Shown here in pieces: positions 1-13,500 of a DNA stretch of 64,000 nucleotides. The stretch covers positions 43,983,697 through 44,047,696 of the forward strand of contig NC_054084.1 in NCBI RefSeq assembly GCF_017562075.2. Direction: 5' to 3'. Numbering within the stretch: position 1 is the first letter of the stretch; each line of letters starts with the position of its first letter. The notes below the pieces were generated by a model that had not been told where the DNA came from, made no database searches, and was given only the letters and a program-made list of their open reading frames with translations. The translations under genes were made by a program, and so were the position numbers. Origin of the DNA: Anopheles merus (Eukaryota; Arthropoda; Insecta; Diptera; Culicidae).

Positions 1-1203
<1,203 letters not shown>

Positions 1204-1204
1204 G

Positions 1205-3850
1205 ATGATTAAGTGCGCAACGTGGAACGCTTGCTCCGTCCTTCCAAAAAGGCTGGAGTTGATTGACTTTCTGAATCATGAAAAAATCGACCTGCTTGCT
1301 GTGACTGAAACGCACCTAAAGCATAACAAATTATTTTTTCTCCCTGAGCACACTGTAGTTCGACTGGACCGTCCTGATCAACCAAAAGGGGGAGTTCTAA
1401 TTGCTATCCGTCGAACTTTAGCGTTCAAAGTACTCCCCCTTCCTAACACCCATTACATTGAGGCTGTGGGAATCGAAATGCTCAGTGCTGAGGGCAACTT
1501 TCATTTTTATGCGGCTTACTGCCCGAGACAAGTAAGCGACACTAGTGGTACCAGCAGGCTGTTGAAACGCGATCTTCAACTGCTCACCCGGGCCTCAAGA
1601 AGATACATTGTAGCTGGCGACCTGAATGCCCGTCACCAGGAGTGGGGAAACCTTCGCGCCAATAGGAATGGAATGATTCTGAGAGAACTCACACAAGCCA
1701 GCGCATGCTCAGTGTCATTTCCATTTCAGCCTTCGTTCCAGAATGGCAATTCCTACTCTACGATTGACATATTCATCTCGAATATAACAGATCGTCTTGA
1801 CGTCCCTTGCACCATCACGGCTTTGTCATCTGATCACTTACCAGTGGTTATGAACATTGTTTGCCCGGGGACGCATGCCACTAGACAGCAGCGAAATTAT
1901 CGAGAAGCAGACTGGCCACGATTTGAGCGGTATATGACGGAAAACATCAGTTCGGCACCTCCTCTTCTGACCATCGAAGACATTAATACAGCGATCATTA
2001 ATGTTGAAAGCTGTATGAAGGAAGCAGTAGATCGTTTTGTCCCGCTGATCCAAGTACGACATAAGGTAACTGAACTCGACGCAGATACAAAACGGCTTAT
2101 TGCGTCAAAAAACTCGTTGAGACGGACATACCAAAGGACGAGGAACAGGACTTACTATTCTTTATACAGGCAGGTAGCTAGGATTGTTGACGCCAGAATG
2201 GTTGAGGTAAGAAATAGACAATTTTCAGATCGTTTAAAAACACTTCCTAAACACTCTCGGCCCTTTTGGCGTCTAACGAAGGTGCTCAAAGATAAGCGTC
2301 GACCGATACCAGTCCTAATTGATGGTGGAATCCCTGCCTTTACACTTAGGGAAAAAGCAGTGAAATTGTCAGTCAATTTTGCTCAGGCACATAGATTGAG
2401 CGAATCCATGACTAGCACATATGAGAGTAGGGTTGCTGACAGCATCAGTTCTCTTGTTTCAGAACCTATTGAAGCGACAAATATTCAGCGTATTTCCAGC
2501 GGGGAACTCCTAGGAACCATTAAGTATCTTGTTGGCTACAAAGCACCAGGAGCGGATGGTATCTTTAATATTATGTTGAAACACGTCGGACACAGCACTG
2601 TCGTGTTACTGACCGACGTGTTTAACAGGTGTCTGGAGCTAGGCTACTTTCCACACTTGTGGAAATATGCAAAAGTGGTTCCTGTTTTAAAACCTGGTAA
2701 GGACCCTAGCTTAGGATCAAGCTATCGTCCGATTTCACTCCTTGGTGCCTTAAGTAAGTTGTTCGAAAGAATAATTTACACTCGTATGATGGCTCATTGT
2801 GAATCGAACAATGTCATCAGTGAAGTTCAGTTCGGTTTTAGGAAACATCGGTCGGCAGCCCAGCAGCTTCAGCACGTTTTGGACGTTGTCGACTCTGCCA
2901 AAATGCGTGGAAAAACCACTGCCATGGCTCTTCTTGATGTGGAAAAGGCGTTTGATAACGTCTGGCACGATGGTCTTATACATAAGCTGAGGGTGCAGGG
3001 CTTTCCTGTGTACATTGTTAGGCTTGTACAAAGCTACCTAAGTGGACGGTCTTCGGCTGTCTACATTGGATCAGAGAAATCTGACCCATACGAAAACAAT
3101 GCTGGTGTGCCGCAGGGGAGTATTCTGGGTCCCCTGTTGTACAACTGCTACACTGCTGACGTCCCTACATTGGGGGCGAAGACGAGCCTGGCACTGTATG
3201 CAGACGACACAGCCATCCTGTACTCGGCAAAACCTCTGAGATACATACGAGCAGGTCTCCAACGAGGGCTTGACAGTTATGTGAATTTCCTCAAAGAGTG
3301 GAATATTGTTGTTAACAACACCAAAACCCAAGCATTAATTTTCCCATATAAGGTTGGAATGACAGCATCCAACATAATCGCTAAAGTGGGCAGTTTAAAA
3401 ATGGAAAATAACATCATTCCATGGGCTTCAGAAGCTCGCTATCTAGGAGTCATTCTGGATAGGCGTCTAACTTTTAAAGCTCACGTAGGCTATATAAAAA
3501 CCAAAACAGGCCATCTTTTTCGAATGCTCTACTCCCTCTTAAAAAATAATTCAGGTTTATCGATGGAAAACAGATTGGCCATTTACGGTCAGATTGTTTT
3601 ACCATCAATAACGTACGGTAGCATAGCTTGGGGAAGGTGCTCTCGAACAAATATGCAGACTATACAAGTCATACAAAACAGATTCCTGAAAACCATTATG
3701 GGACTGCCAAATAGATACCCAACCAGGGCCCTTCATAGCGAAACAGGTTTTGTTCCTATAAAAGATAAAATAAGTGAAATCATTGAGTGCTTAAAGCGCA
3801 AATGTCGAGACTCGGAAGTTGACATAATTAGGAATTTATTTAGCAGTTAG
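1205..3850 (+). CDS. LINE ORF2: AP endonuclease-reverse transcriptase
   Basis: This 881-aa ORF2 protein nicks target DNA and copies the element RNA by target-primed reverse transcription. The N-terminal exonuclease-endonuclease-phosphatase domain (about residues 1-220) shows WNACS, TETH, GDLNARH and SDHLPV, the Asn, Glu, Asp/Asn and Asp-His signatures. The reverse transcriptase (about residues 440-720) shows the LLDVEKAFDNVWHDG and GVPQGSILGP motifs and the catalytic YADD near 3199-3210. The length and order match Jockey-clade ORF2 proteins (about 850-950 aa). No RNase H domain is evident. The ATG follows the ORF1 stop by one base. There are no internal stops or frameshifts, so it looks functional by inspection. 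Confidence 0.93.
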   Translation: MIKCATWNACSVLPKRLELIDFLNHEKIDLLAVTETHLKHNKLFFLPEHTVVRLDRPDQPKGGVLIAIRRTLAFKVLPLPNTHYIEAVGIEMLSAEGNFHFYAAYCPRQVSDTSGTSRLLKRDLQLLTRASRRYIVAGDLNARHQEWGNLRANRNGMILRELTQASACSVSFPFQPSFQNGNSYSTIDIFISNITDRLDVPCTITALSSDHLPVVMNIVCPGTHATRQQRNYREADWPRFERYMTENISSAPPLLTIEDINTAIINVESCMKEAVDRFVPLIQVRHKVTELDADTKRLIASKNSLRRTYQRTRNRTYYSLYRQVARIVDARMVEVRNRQFSDRLKTLPKHSRPFWRLTKVLKDKRRPIPVLIDGGIPAFTLREKAVKLSVNFAQAHRLSESMTSTYESRVADSISSLVSEPIEATNIQRISSGELLGTIKYLVGYKAPGADGIFNIMLKHVGHSTVVLLTDVFNRCLELGYFPHLWKYAKVVPVLKPGKDPSLGSSYRPISLLGALSKLFERIIYTRMMAHCESNNVISEVQFGFRKHRSAAQQLQHVLDVVDSAKMRGKTTAMALLDVEKAFDNVWHDGLIHKLRVQGFPVYIVRLVQSYLSGRSSAVYIGSEKSDPYENNAGVPQGSILGPLLYNCYTADVPTLGAKTSLALYADDTAILYSAKPLRYIRAGLQRGLDSYVNFLKEWNIVVNNTKTQALIFPYKVGMTASNIIAKVGSLKMENNIIPWASEARYLGVILDRRLTFKAHVGYIKTKTGHLFRMLYSLLKNNSGLSMENRLAIYGQIVLPSITYGSIAWGRCSRTNMQTIQVIQNRFLKTIMGLPNRYPTRALHSETGFVPIKDKISEIIECLKRKCRDSEVDIIRNLFSS

Positions 3851-4172
3851 GAATACGATGAAAATACCAATGAATTAGATAAAAACAAAAATAGATTATA
3901 AGTTAGTTAAGTGCCTTGTAAATAATTTTCTCCTTTCCCATACAATTCGGTAATATTAACCGATAGAGAATTGATCTCAATTCACAAGGCTCAAAAGCCT
4001 TGTTATATATTGCGAAGTACTGCTTGTTCTTCTGTTCCAACGAACTATAACGATACATCTCATGTAATATGTACCTAGTGTAAGCGCCAAAACGGTAGGA
4101 AACCTAGCGAGGACTTAAAAACATCTTGTCTTTCAACAAATTTATATGAATAAACCATAACATCTTTTTGTG

Positions 4173-4175
<3 letters not shown>

Positions 4176-4220
<45 letters not shown>
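4176..4220 (+). repeat. poly(A) tail of the LINE
   Basis: 45 consecutive A residues mark the 3' end of the Jockey-like element. Confidence 0.9.
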
Positions 4221-4221
<1 letters not shown>

Positions 4222-5590
4222 CGACCTTGCCCGCTACGATCCGTTTTCGATAAGGCTACGTGTAGCTGCGGCTAAAGGGGCGGCCGTGAGAATAAATATT
4301 GCGGATAGTTGCGAGAGGAGAAGAAGCGAACCGAAAACCGAGAGAGCGAGCGAGCGGACGAAGCAGAGTACGATGATCGAGCGGTTTTGCGGCGCGATGG
4401 CGAAAAAAAAGAGGCGGCACTTTGGTGCATGCATGAAACGACTAACTACTTTCTTTTTTAAAAATAAGTAAATTATTTTTATTTGATATAATGCCAAACC
4501 AACTAAAACTTTATTGCACGAGCCAAACCACCACCAAACTACTTGATAACCGTTACCAAAGTGCCAAACCGGCTGGTGCGCCTGTACATCGGTGTATATA
4601 GTTTGGCAGTTGTGCCCAAGATCTATTAAGGAGAACAGGTCGATGCAAAGCCCGTTGCTAGGTTGCCATTTTCAGCTCGCTTTTGACAGTTTCATGAAAA
4701 AGTGTTTACAAACAAACGGCTAATAGTTAACGCGCAAAAGTGGACGAATTTACTATTAGGAAGGTTATATTGGTTAAATTTCTTGCGGTCAATCACTTCT
4801 GGACAATAAAGGAGAAGTAATTGCAGTCTACTCTGTATTCAGAAACATTGATAACCTTTTTCATTGTTTGCCATTCCGTGACCACAAACCACTACCGTTT
4901 GCAAAGGTCCTGCTGGAAAAAACGAAATGTTTAACATGTTCAACTGGGTTAAAGAAGTCCTTTTTACTTTCAATTGAACACTGAGAGTAAAATGAAACAT
5001 CCAATCGACACACACTGGTACAATATGCATACCGTCATTTACTTATAACCCGGCTACGAATGATAAAAGAGATCCTTGGATTATATCAGTCATGTAATAT
5101 TCTAGTTTGTTTCTAATTCTTCAAATATTCTACCAGGAATTGAATGTAAAATGCTGAACAAAACTCTCATTCACTCCATAGCAACGTCCATCGCTAAACA
5201 TAAACAATGTTCACTTTAACTGTCACAATTTTCCCATGGCTTTCTGTCAATTTACTCTAAGCGCTTCGACCTGTTCTCTTTCAAGGACCTTGGTTGTGCC
5301 CATCAAACAGTGTATACACAGCTGGTTTGTGGGCAGCCGTGCGTGCCGACCCCTGGACTTGCCGTGGCAGTTGCGCTGCCACCGGTCAACGTCTAGGGGG
5401 ACGACAGTGTGTTCACGCATACTGTCGCACACACTAAGCACGCGAGGCTTAGTGTGTGCCGAGCGCCGAGCAGAGTGTGCACGAAGGCCGATCGAGCAGG
5501 AGCTCTCGGCAGCTGCGGCTGGCGCGCGGCCTACGTTGTAAAGTGTTGTACGTTTTAACGTGTTTGTATTTCGTTTATTATTATTTATTA
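4221..5590. other. non-coding stretch with probable LTR-like sequence at its end
   Basis: I see no supported gene. A GC-rich part at about 5330-5530 followed by AT-rich sequence to about 5650 lies directly beyond the end of the minus-strand gypsy pol relic, so it may be that element's LTR or 3' UTR. LTR ends could not be defined. Confidence 0.4.
5427..5459. repeat. perfect 13-bp hairpin
   Basis: GCACACACTAAGC, a 7-nt spacer, then its exact reverse complement. It lies in the putative LTR/3' region of the adjacent gypsy relic and could be a structured RNA element, but its function is unknown. Confidence 0.75.
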
Positions 5591-5649
5591 TGTAAAGTTT
5601 TACTGTGTAAATAAAAGTAATAAGTGCAAAGAGCAAAGACACAACAAAC

Positions 5650-6535
5650 TCAATACGTAGTCCTTCAGACGGGATGGTAATGTTGTGTTTCGTCTAGGAC
5701 GATCATGCGGTTGGTTCTGTGATGGCTCATCTAACAGTTGTGCATTTGAAGAATACTCGCAAGGGTGGAGGTTGTCTTCTTGTGATGATGTGCAAGTAGG
5801 AGAACCAGTCCTTGGTTTTAAGTGCACCAAACTTCGTCGAAAGTTTCTTCCATGCACATCTACGACGTATGAACGAGAATTAAGGCGTTCTGAAACCTTC
5901 CCTGGGGTCATTGCTTTGACGTGTCCGGTATTAATTGAACAAAGACTGGTGAACCTATTTCCAGGTCTGGTAGGCGACGTGTCTTTTTATCATATTGTTC
6001 TTTTGTCTTCTTACGATGTTTTTCAATACTTGTTGGGACGTTTTCTATTATTTTCGGGAGTAAATTAATATCTGAGCAGGGAACACTACATTTAGTAGAC
6101 CTTGAAAATAGACGAGCCGCAGGACTTGATCCGATTTTGTTGTGGATATTCCTCCAGTTTAGTAGCGCATACCAAAAATCAGTATCTGATTCCTGAGCTT
6201 TCTTTAAGATCCTCTTTGCAATTTTCACTGCCGCTTCCGCTTTCCCATTTGATTGTTGATGATGAGGTGCAGGTGTAACATGTTCGATGTCCCATTGTTT
6301 TGCAAACGAGAGCATTTGTTGGTTCACAAAATTTGTTCCGTTATCATTTATTATTTTTTGTGGCCTGCCATGTCGCGCGAAATTTTCTTTACATGCTGAA
6401 ATAACCGATTGAGGAGACATGTCTTTTAGGATGTTCACTTCGAAGAAGTCAGAATAGTGATCTACGGTGACCAAGAAATTCTTTTTTTCGCCTCGATATT
6501 CCGCCAAGCAACAACGCAACCACACAGTGTGCCGG
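5650..6535 (-). pseudogene. Ty3/gypsy pol relic: integrase and C-terminal tail
   Basis: The frame 6525-5908 encodes a retroelement integrase core: TVDHYSDFF (first Asp), INDNGTNF (second Asp) and QQSNGKAEAAV (catalytic Glu). The spacing fits the DDE integrase family of Ty3/gypsy elements. A frameshift near 5908-5911 separates it from the continuation (SYVVDVHG, RSLVHLKP), which is the C-terminal SH3-like part, and then the Arg-rich end of Pol (RLKDYV). Gag, protease and reverse transcriptase are absent upstream, so this is a 5'-truncated, frameshifted remnant. Its opposite orientation to the gypsy gag/pol fragment at 6975-8263 means the two are not one simple element. Confidence 0.8.
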
Positions 6536-6974
6536 TCAAATCCAAGAGAATTTTTCTTTGTTTCACATCTAGCAGCTGTGACGTTTCCTACGTCGATTCT
6601 GCCACATTACCCAGTTCACAATTTCTCAACGTTTAGAGAATAGGCAAGGTAGCAATTATTTTCCAACAGTCCTTAGCTCTGATTTTGAAGATGAAGATTT
6701 CTATGGAGATTGATAGTGTCATGGTGAATATTTTGCATTCGTAGGGCCAACCGCGGCTCTCACTGATGAGTGCATGCATCTCGTGAGAAGCCGTTAGGTT
6801 CGAACGTTTGGCGGGAACCGCCGCTACGAACGGATTCAATAATACCAGCCTATACGTAGTGGGCGACAAGAATTTGATTCAAAAGTTTAGTGTCTGTAAA
6901 GCAAACGTTTGTTTTTATACGTGTAAGATTGGTTCGAAAAAGAAAACTCCAACATAACATCGAAGCAGCACAGG

Positions 6975-8263
6975 ATGAACAGCGGAGATGGAGCGATGGA
7001 ATTGCCGATGGATGAAGACCAGCGACGATCATCGTTAGGCCGTGCCGATTGCCGTGGAACAACGGCCCAACAACCCGATGTGGTTCCTTCGGTGTACGAT
7101 CCGCCGGCCCATGCTCAAATCGGCTCACACAAATTACGTGGGTTAGCAAATGCAGTTAACACAGGGGCCATTGCAGCTAGGATCGTCGCCATTGCAACCA
7201 GCGCCATCGCAGTTAGCACCATTGCCATCCGTACAAAATGACCAGATGGGTCAACAACCTCTGGATAACACCGCCCTGTACCAAACCGCAAGGACCGAAC
7301 TGCAGCAGCAGTTACAGCAACAGCAACAATTAATTTCACAAATGTTGCAACAGCAGCAATTCGCACCGCAAACCCAGCCACATCCCGCATAGCAGTCGCT
7401 AGTAACCGCCCGCCGTCCCTAGTAACCCAGAACTTATTCTCGGTGCTTTGGCCAGTAGCATTGTAGAGTTCCGGTACGAAGCTTGGTTCACACGCTACGA
7501 GGACCTGTTTGCTAAAGACGCTTCGCGACTAGGCAATCGGGCTAAGGAAGAAACCGTCGATAAGCTGACAGCACTGTTTGGGTGTAGAGCATCTCTCCTT
7601 AGTAAGCGCTACAGATGTCTCCAGATTAATAAAAAAGTTAAAACTGCATCGGGAGCTACACTGATATTGGTTGGTGAATCCAGCTGTGCTGTTAGTGTTG
7701 GTAGCCAGACGAGGCAGGCGACACTAAGCGTAAGCGGAACAACAAACCTCCTACTACTGGGAGCCGATTTGATTGATGTTTTCTCCCTCTGGTCGGTGCC
7801 GATGGATGCGTTCTGCAATCACGTTGCAGTAGCAGGACAACAATCGTTCCAGCAGCTATTTCCCAAGGTGTTTACGGGAACAGGACTCAGTACAAAGGCG
7901 AGTATAACATTTTCCTTGCGTGATAATGTTCGTCCTGTTTTAATACCCAGCCACCCAGTAGCTTACGCGATGGAGGAAACCATGAGTCGCGAGCTCGAAC
8001 GTGTTGAGGAGTTGAATGTCATAATTCCTGTCACTACCGCAGAATGGGCTGCGCCAATGGTCGTCGTGCACAAAGCCGATTATTCGACGGGACTGAAGGC
8101 TGCGTTATTCCACAACTACCCGTTACCTGTACCAAAGGACATTTTTGCAAGGCTGGCAAATTGTAAGGTCTTTAGCAAAATAGATGCGCAGAAGGTTGAA
8201 GTTATTCGCATGTTACCCGAGCCAGACAATTTAACTGAAGTAACGGACACAGAGAAAAATTAA
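6975..8263 (+). pseudogene. Ty3/gypsy gag-protease-RT relic with internal deletions
   Basis: An ATG at 6975 opens a Gag-like N-terminus. A frameshift near 7150 moves the reading to 7150-7392, which has a glutamine-rich tract (QQQLQQQQQLISQML) ending in a stop. The frame 7448-8263 resumes with a Gag segment (YEAWFTRYEDLFAKDASRL), jumps without a zinc knuckle to the end of an aspartic protease (NLLLLGADLIDVF), and then to the N-terminal reverse transcriptase region (EWAAPMVVVHK, PLPVP, CKVFSKIDA) before breaking off. No YxDD box is present. The gene is therefore deleted, frameshifted and inactive. The order and motifs are those of K02A2.6-type gypsy polyproteins. Confidence 0.75.
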
Positions 8264-10113
8264 CGAGAAGTAACGGAAATGAAAAATTTTCACCCTCAAA
8301 ATGGCCCTTGACATGAGTATAACTTTCGAACGCGAGCTAATATAACGGCGTGTGGGGCATCGATTGAAAGCTCTCGCCAAATACTATCCGACGGCGGGAT
8401 ATTGCACCTCCTCCCGCCCCCTGTCCCATACTGCAGGAGGGGAAAAACGTCAAATTGCAGCTTGGGACAGTTGTAGCCTACGAACGGAAGCTAATACAAA
8501 GCTATACCAGGCAGTGACAGACCCGTCAAGACAAGTTGTGCAACTTTTGTCTCACAAGCGTCCTCGTAAAAACCACTCAGTTCGACTTCCGTTCGAAAAA
8601 AGTGATTTTGTGTGATAATTTCACCGTTTTACAAACTGCGGTGGGAAGTTTTTTATCAGGATCCCGGATCCATTCCCTTCGTTGGATAGGGGGCGGCTAG
8701 TAGACCAAATTTGATACCCCATTTGCGTATGTACGAGCAAAACTCATTACTCAAAACCGGGGTCAAAGTCCTTCTACAAAACGCACCACGGGCTGTCTTT
8801 TGATAACGGCCGCCGGAAAATGAACAACCATCGAAAAAACCATCGAAAACTTCAAATAAGATCGGGATTTGGAGGCGTCGATGAAAAAATCATGAAAGGA
8901 TAAAAGGAGGCGGGTTGGGTCCGCAAGCACACACCTTCCTCCCTCATAACTGCACCCCCTTCGAGTAATGGGCGAAAAACTCGAATTTTCTATCTTTTCA
9001 TCGACGCCTCCAAATCCCGATCTTATTTGAAGTTTTCGATTGTTTTTTCTCCCATACATAACTTTTGGCTAGGACCAATGGTTCTCAAGTTATTCGCGAA
9101 AGCCGGCAAAAAAGCCTGCGACTGTAAGTGTTAGTGCAATTTGTTAAAAAACCGTTACGCTGCGGAGGGGGTGATATATTGTATGAGAAACATGACATCA
9201 AGTATGAAAATAAGCAACTGAGTAGACCTGGGTGTTGTAATAGTCGCTTTGTATGCCATTTCTAGGTAAATCGGGCCGTTCGTAACGTTTCTCCTTTGGC
9301 GCTTAGTTTTCGAGAATCGATTGGTGAATCAGTACAGAATCTCAAACGTCGGATTCCCAATGAAACTCGGCGTGTTTGGCGGTTTGAACGAAAACAATGG
9401 TAAAGATACACTTCCCGTGCGAACGGAACCGCTAGCACTCGTCATTTTCCTGAAGCATCCTTACCCGTTTTAGTAGCCTTGTCCCAATCTGCAACCGAAT
9501 GTAGGAATAAATCCGGAATAAATGGTCTACAAAAATGGACAACTAAAACGGTATTTGATATACAGTCATTAGCCGATATACGCTATCGTACGGGACCGAG
9601 CACAATAGTGTATCTCGAGTTTTCACGTATAGCGGATTCCTATGTAAAAATAGTTTACACTACCGGTTCGAGGGTTGAAAAACATCGCCACAGAGTTTTG
9701 CATTATTGTTTTTTGTTGAAAAACAGGTATCTTTTGCGCAAATTTAATGCAAAATGCTTTAAGAACATCAAGGAAAAATCAAAAATAGCATAAAATATCT
9801 CAAAGAATTAAAATATTTGCAAAAAACACATGGAGCTGACAAATTTAGAGGAATCGCGTACTGCGAATTCGCGTATATAGTATAGAGTATCGCGTACTGC
9901 GGATAATTGCTGTATCACCAGTGAAATGTAAAATATTGCATAATTGTCATAAACGTCACCCAAAAAGACTATCCCCAATCAAATACAACAAAACTGTCAT
10001 ACCCAATGTAAAAAAGCCTCAATTTTAGGAGTCATTTTCGACTCATCAGAAACGACGGAAACATCGTTGCTAATCGAGAAGTGCTTACCCGGATTCTAAA
10101 AGCTTGGGTTGTT
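8264..10113. other. non-coding stretch containing one long hairpin
   Basis: No coding signal was found on either strand. The only clear structure is the 45-bp-arm hairpin at 8843-9039. The right part adjoins the 3' end of the minus-strand gypsy relic and may include its 3' UTR. Confidence 0.5.
8843..9039. repeat. long inverted repeat with 45-bp perfect arms
   Basis: Bases 8843-8887 are the exact reverse complement of 8995-9039, with a 107-bp spacer. Weaker pairing continues outside the arms. This is the shape of a MITE core or of a transcribed long hairpin. No target duplication was identified. Confidence 0.85.
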
Positions 10114-10521
10114 TTAAAAATCCTTTATAAAATAGAAATAGTGTCCATTCACCAACATAAATTCGAAAGTCTCTAGCTTCTCCCCAAATAGGGACGGTGA
10201 CGATGAAGACGACGGAGACGACGTCGAAGACGACAGCGAAGACGAATACGACGATGAAGAAGACGCTGACATTAAAGACGATGACGATGACAATGGCACA
10301 GAAATCACAGGAAGTAACACCGCCGAGGTAAAGCTGTCATTAACAGTGGTTCGACATTCATCCAATAAAATGTCCATAGCCATCGAAGTTTCCGTAGCGC
10401 CTGATTGGACGTTATGTGTACCAATATGCAGTCGTGGTCGTGGTTGATGTGTGAACGTCACTTCTTTCCGGCTGCGTTTTTCACTTCATATATCACGTTT
10501 CCACGCCGTTTGGTGATCTCA

Positions 10522-10531
10522 CCAGGTACCC
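10522..10531. repeat. target-site duplication, left copy (LINE insertion)
   Basis: CCAGGTACCC occurs directly before the LINE 3' tail and again at 13625-13634 beyond its 5' end. Confidence 0.9.
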
Positions 10532-13500
10532 TTACTTACTTACTTACTTATCCGGCGCTACAACCGCTTTGCGGTCTTGGCCTGCCTCAGGAGTGTTCGG
10601 AACCGCTCACGGTCTCGCGCCTTCGTCTGCCAGTCCGTTATCCCGGCCTTAATGGCGGACGCCTACACGCCATCTTGCCACGTCAATTTAGGCCTACCAC
10701 GCCTCCTCTGTCCTTGTGGACGACCTAAAAAGACTTTACGGGCTGGGTCGTCCGTTTCCATGCGTACAACATGGCCAGCCCACCGGAGCCTGGCGAGCTT
10801 GATACGCTGTACGACAGTGAGGTCGCCGTACATCTCGTATAGCTCGTCATTATAGCGGCTCCTCCATTGTCCTTCCACACATACGGGGCCAAGTATCCTT
10901 CTGAGCATCTTCCTCTCGAACGCGGCTAAGAGGGCTTCGTCAGATTTGGACAGTGTCCATGTCTCAGAGGCGTATGTGAGTACTGGTACTATATAGGTAC
11001 TATATAGTCCCAGCTTCGTCCGTCGCGACAGGTTCTTTGAGGTGAACTGCTTTTTCAGGCTGTAGAATGACCGGTTGGCAGCCAGCATCCTTGCGCGCAA
11101 CTCAGCTTCCATGCTTTGGTCGTTGCTGACCTTTGATCCCAGATAGGTGAATTCTGGGACGACTTCAAAAGTGCGTTCACCTATCTATACATCACGCCTA
11201 CGTAGATTCGGATTATTTATTGCTAGGTCCGCTGATGTTGCCACCATCAGTTTGGTCTTTGCCTCGTTTATCTGCAATCCGAGGCTCTCTGCCGCCTGCT
11301 CAATCCCTTGGTAGGCTTCTGCTACATAGGAGAGCCGCAGACCAATGATGTCTATATCATCAGCGTATGCCAGGATCTGGGATGACTTATAGAAGATGGT
11401 GCCCGTAGTCTCCACCCTCGAGTCGCGAATGGCCCTCTCTAGCGCCAAGTTGAATAGGAGACAGGCAAGCCCATCCCCCTGGCGCAGACCCTTGGTGGTA
11501 GCAAAAGGTCCTGAGAGTTTTCCATCCACCCTCACCTGGCATGTGACGTTGGTCATAGTCATTCTAACTAGCCTTATCAGTTTGACCGGGATTCCAAATG
11601 AGCTCATAGCGTCGTACAGTTTTACCCTGGCTATGCTATCGTATGCGGCTTTGAAGTCAATGAAGAGATGGTATGTGTCGTTTCTGTATTCAGCCATCTT
11701 CTCCAAGATCTGCCGCATGGTGAAGATCTGATCAGTGGTTGATTTTCCGTTTCGGAATCCTCTTTGATAGTTTCCTACTATCTCTTCGACGTGCGGGACA
11801 AGGCGATCCTGAAGGATCAGGGAGAATATTTTATAGGCGGTATTCAACACCGTAATACCCCTGTAGTTGTTGCAGTCCAACCTGTCTCCCTTCTTTTATA
11901 CGGGGTAGATGATGCCGAGATTCCAATCACAAGGCATCGATTCGCTATCCCACACCTCAGTAATAATTTGATGAATCTCGTTTTCTAGTCGTGCACCTCC
12001 ATTCTTGACCAGTTCAGCTGCAATTCCGTCGGTTCCGGGTGCCTTGTTATTTTTCAGCCGACGGATAGCCTTTCGTGTTTCTTCTATGCTTGGTGGCAGT
12101 AGCATGACACTATCTGCTAGTGGCGCTTCTAGCTGTTTGTTTAACTGGTCGTTGAGTAATTCATCAAAGTACTGAGCCCACCGCGAGAGGACCTCTGACT
12201 GGTTACTAACCAAATCTCCATCCTTGTTGCGACAGCAGGGTGCCTTAAGTACAACGTTGTTTCGGTGACCTGCTATCGCTTGGTAAAACTTTCGTGTCGG
12301 TCCGTACGCCTCTCTGGTTTGCTCGAGTTCCCGCATGTTTTGCTCTTCCAAAACATGCTTCTTGGAGCGGTGAACTCGTTTCTCTTCGCGTCTGAGCCGT
12401 GAATATTCCTCTGCGCATGCCCGCGTTCTATGCCGTTGCTGCATTGCTCGGTATACAGTATTCTTACGTTCGGTCACTTGTTTGCATTCATTGTCACGGG
12501 GGCGGGCGATTCTACAACGTATCACTAGGCCAACCAAGTAGTGATCGGAATCGATATTGGCTCCTCGATAAGTTCTGACGTTTAACAGGCTCGACTGTCG
12601 TCGGCGGCTTATTAACACGTGGTCGATCTGGTTGAAGGATTCGCCATTCGGGTGTGCCCATGTCATTTTGTGGATGTCCCTCCGCGCAAATTTGGTACTT
12701 CCTACAACCAGATTGTTCGCTGCGGCGAACTGGACCAATCTACTACCATTATCGTTACTGTGCTCATGCATACTGTGACAGCCAGTGTATTGGCGGTACA
12801 TAGGCTCCCTACCGACTTTTGCGTTGATTTCCCCCAGGATGATTTTGAGGTCATGTCTGGGGCAAGCATCTATAGTTCTAGCGAGGCGGCCGTAAAAAAG
12901 GTCCTTCTCCTCTTCCTCTTTATCTTCGGTAGGGGCGTGAACGTTTATGAGGCTTATATTAAAAAATTTGCCTCGCATGCGCAGGGTGCATAGCCTATCG
13001 TTTATAGCCTTGAAATCTATGATTACGGATTTCAGCCGGGGACCTACGGCGAAACCCGTTCCGAGCACGTGGTGGCGGTCGTGGGAGCTGTAGTAAATGT
13101 CGTAGCATTGCTTACCACTCCTGTTGTGCACACCGTTCCCTAGTCACCGAATCTCTTGTAGAGCTACGAGGTCCATGCTCAGTGTGGCTAGGGCGTCATC
13201 AAGTTGTTTCAAGGCTCCGGCTTTGCTAAGAGTGCGTACGTTCCATGAGCCCATTTCAGTCGTTGTCCGGGGGCATTGCGTTGGGTCGGTATCGTTAAGT
13301 CCGTTTCGTAACTTCCTGTTGCTTTCTGTAGTCAGTTGTTCCGTGAGACTGGGTGACTGGCCCGGCGCCCACGTGGCCGTTTTATTTAGCGTCGGGTTGC
13401 CCCCCCGACGTTTAGGCACCCAGTTTCCCGAGATACCCACCCCCCTCCTGGTTCGCCATATGCCACCATCCGCCCAAGGGGTTGGATCTAGCCCGTGTAC

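Noticed and set aside
10180..10330. An Asp/Glu-rich plus-strand frame
   Set aside because: It is the antisense of the Ser-rich tail of the minus-strand gypsy Pol and has no start codon.
10405..10530. A plus-strand peptide with CERHF resembling the end of a THAP zinc finger
   Set aside because: The minus strand of the same bases reads as a gypsy integrase C-terminus that continues the domain from beyond the LINE insertion. That explains the sequence better.
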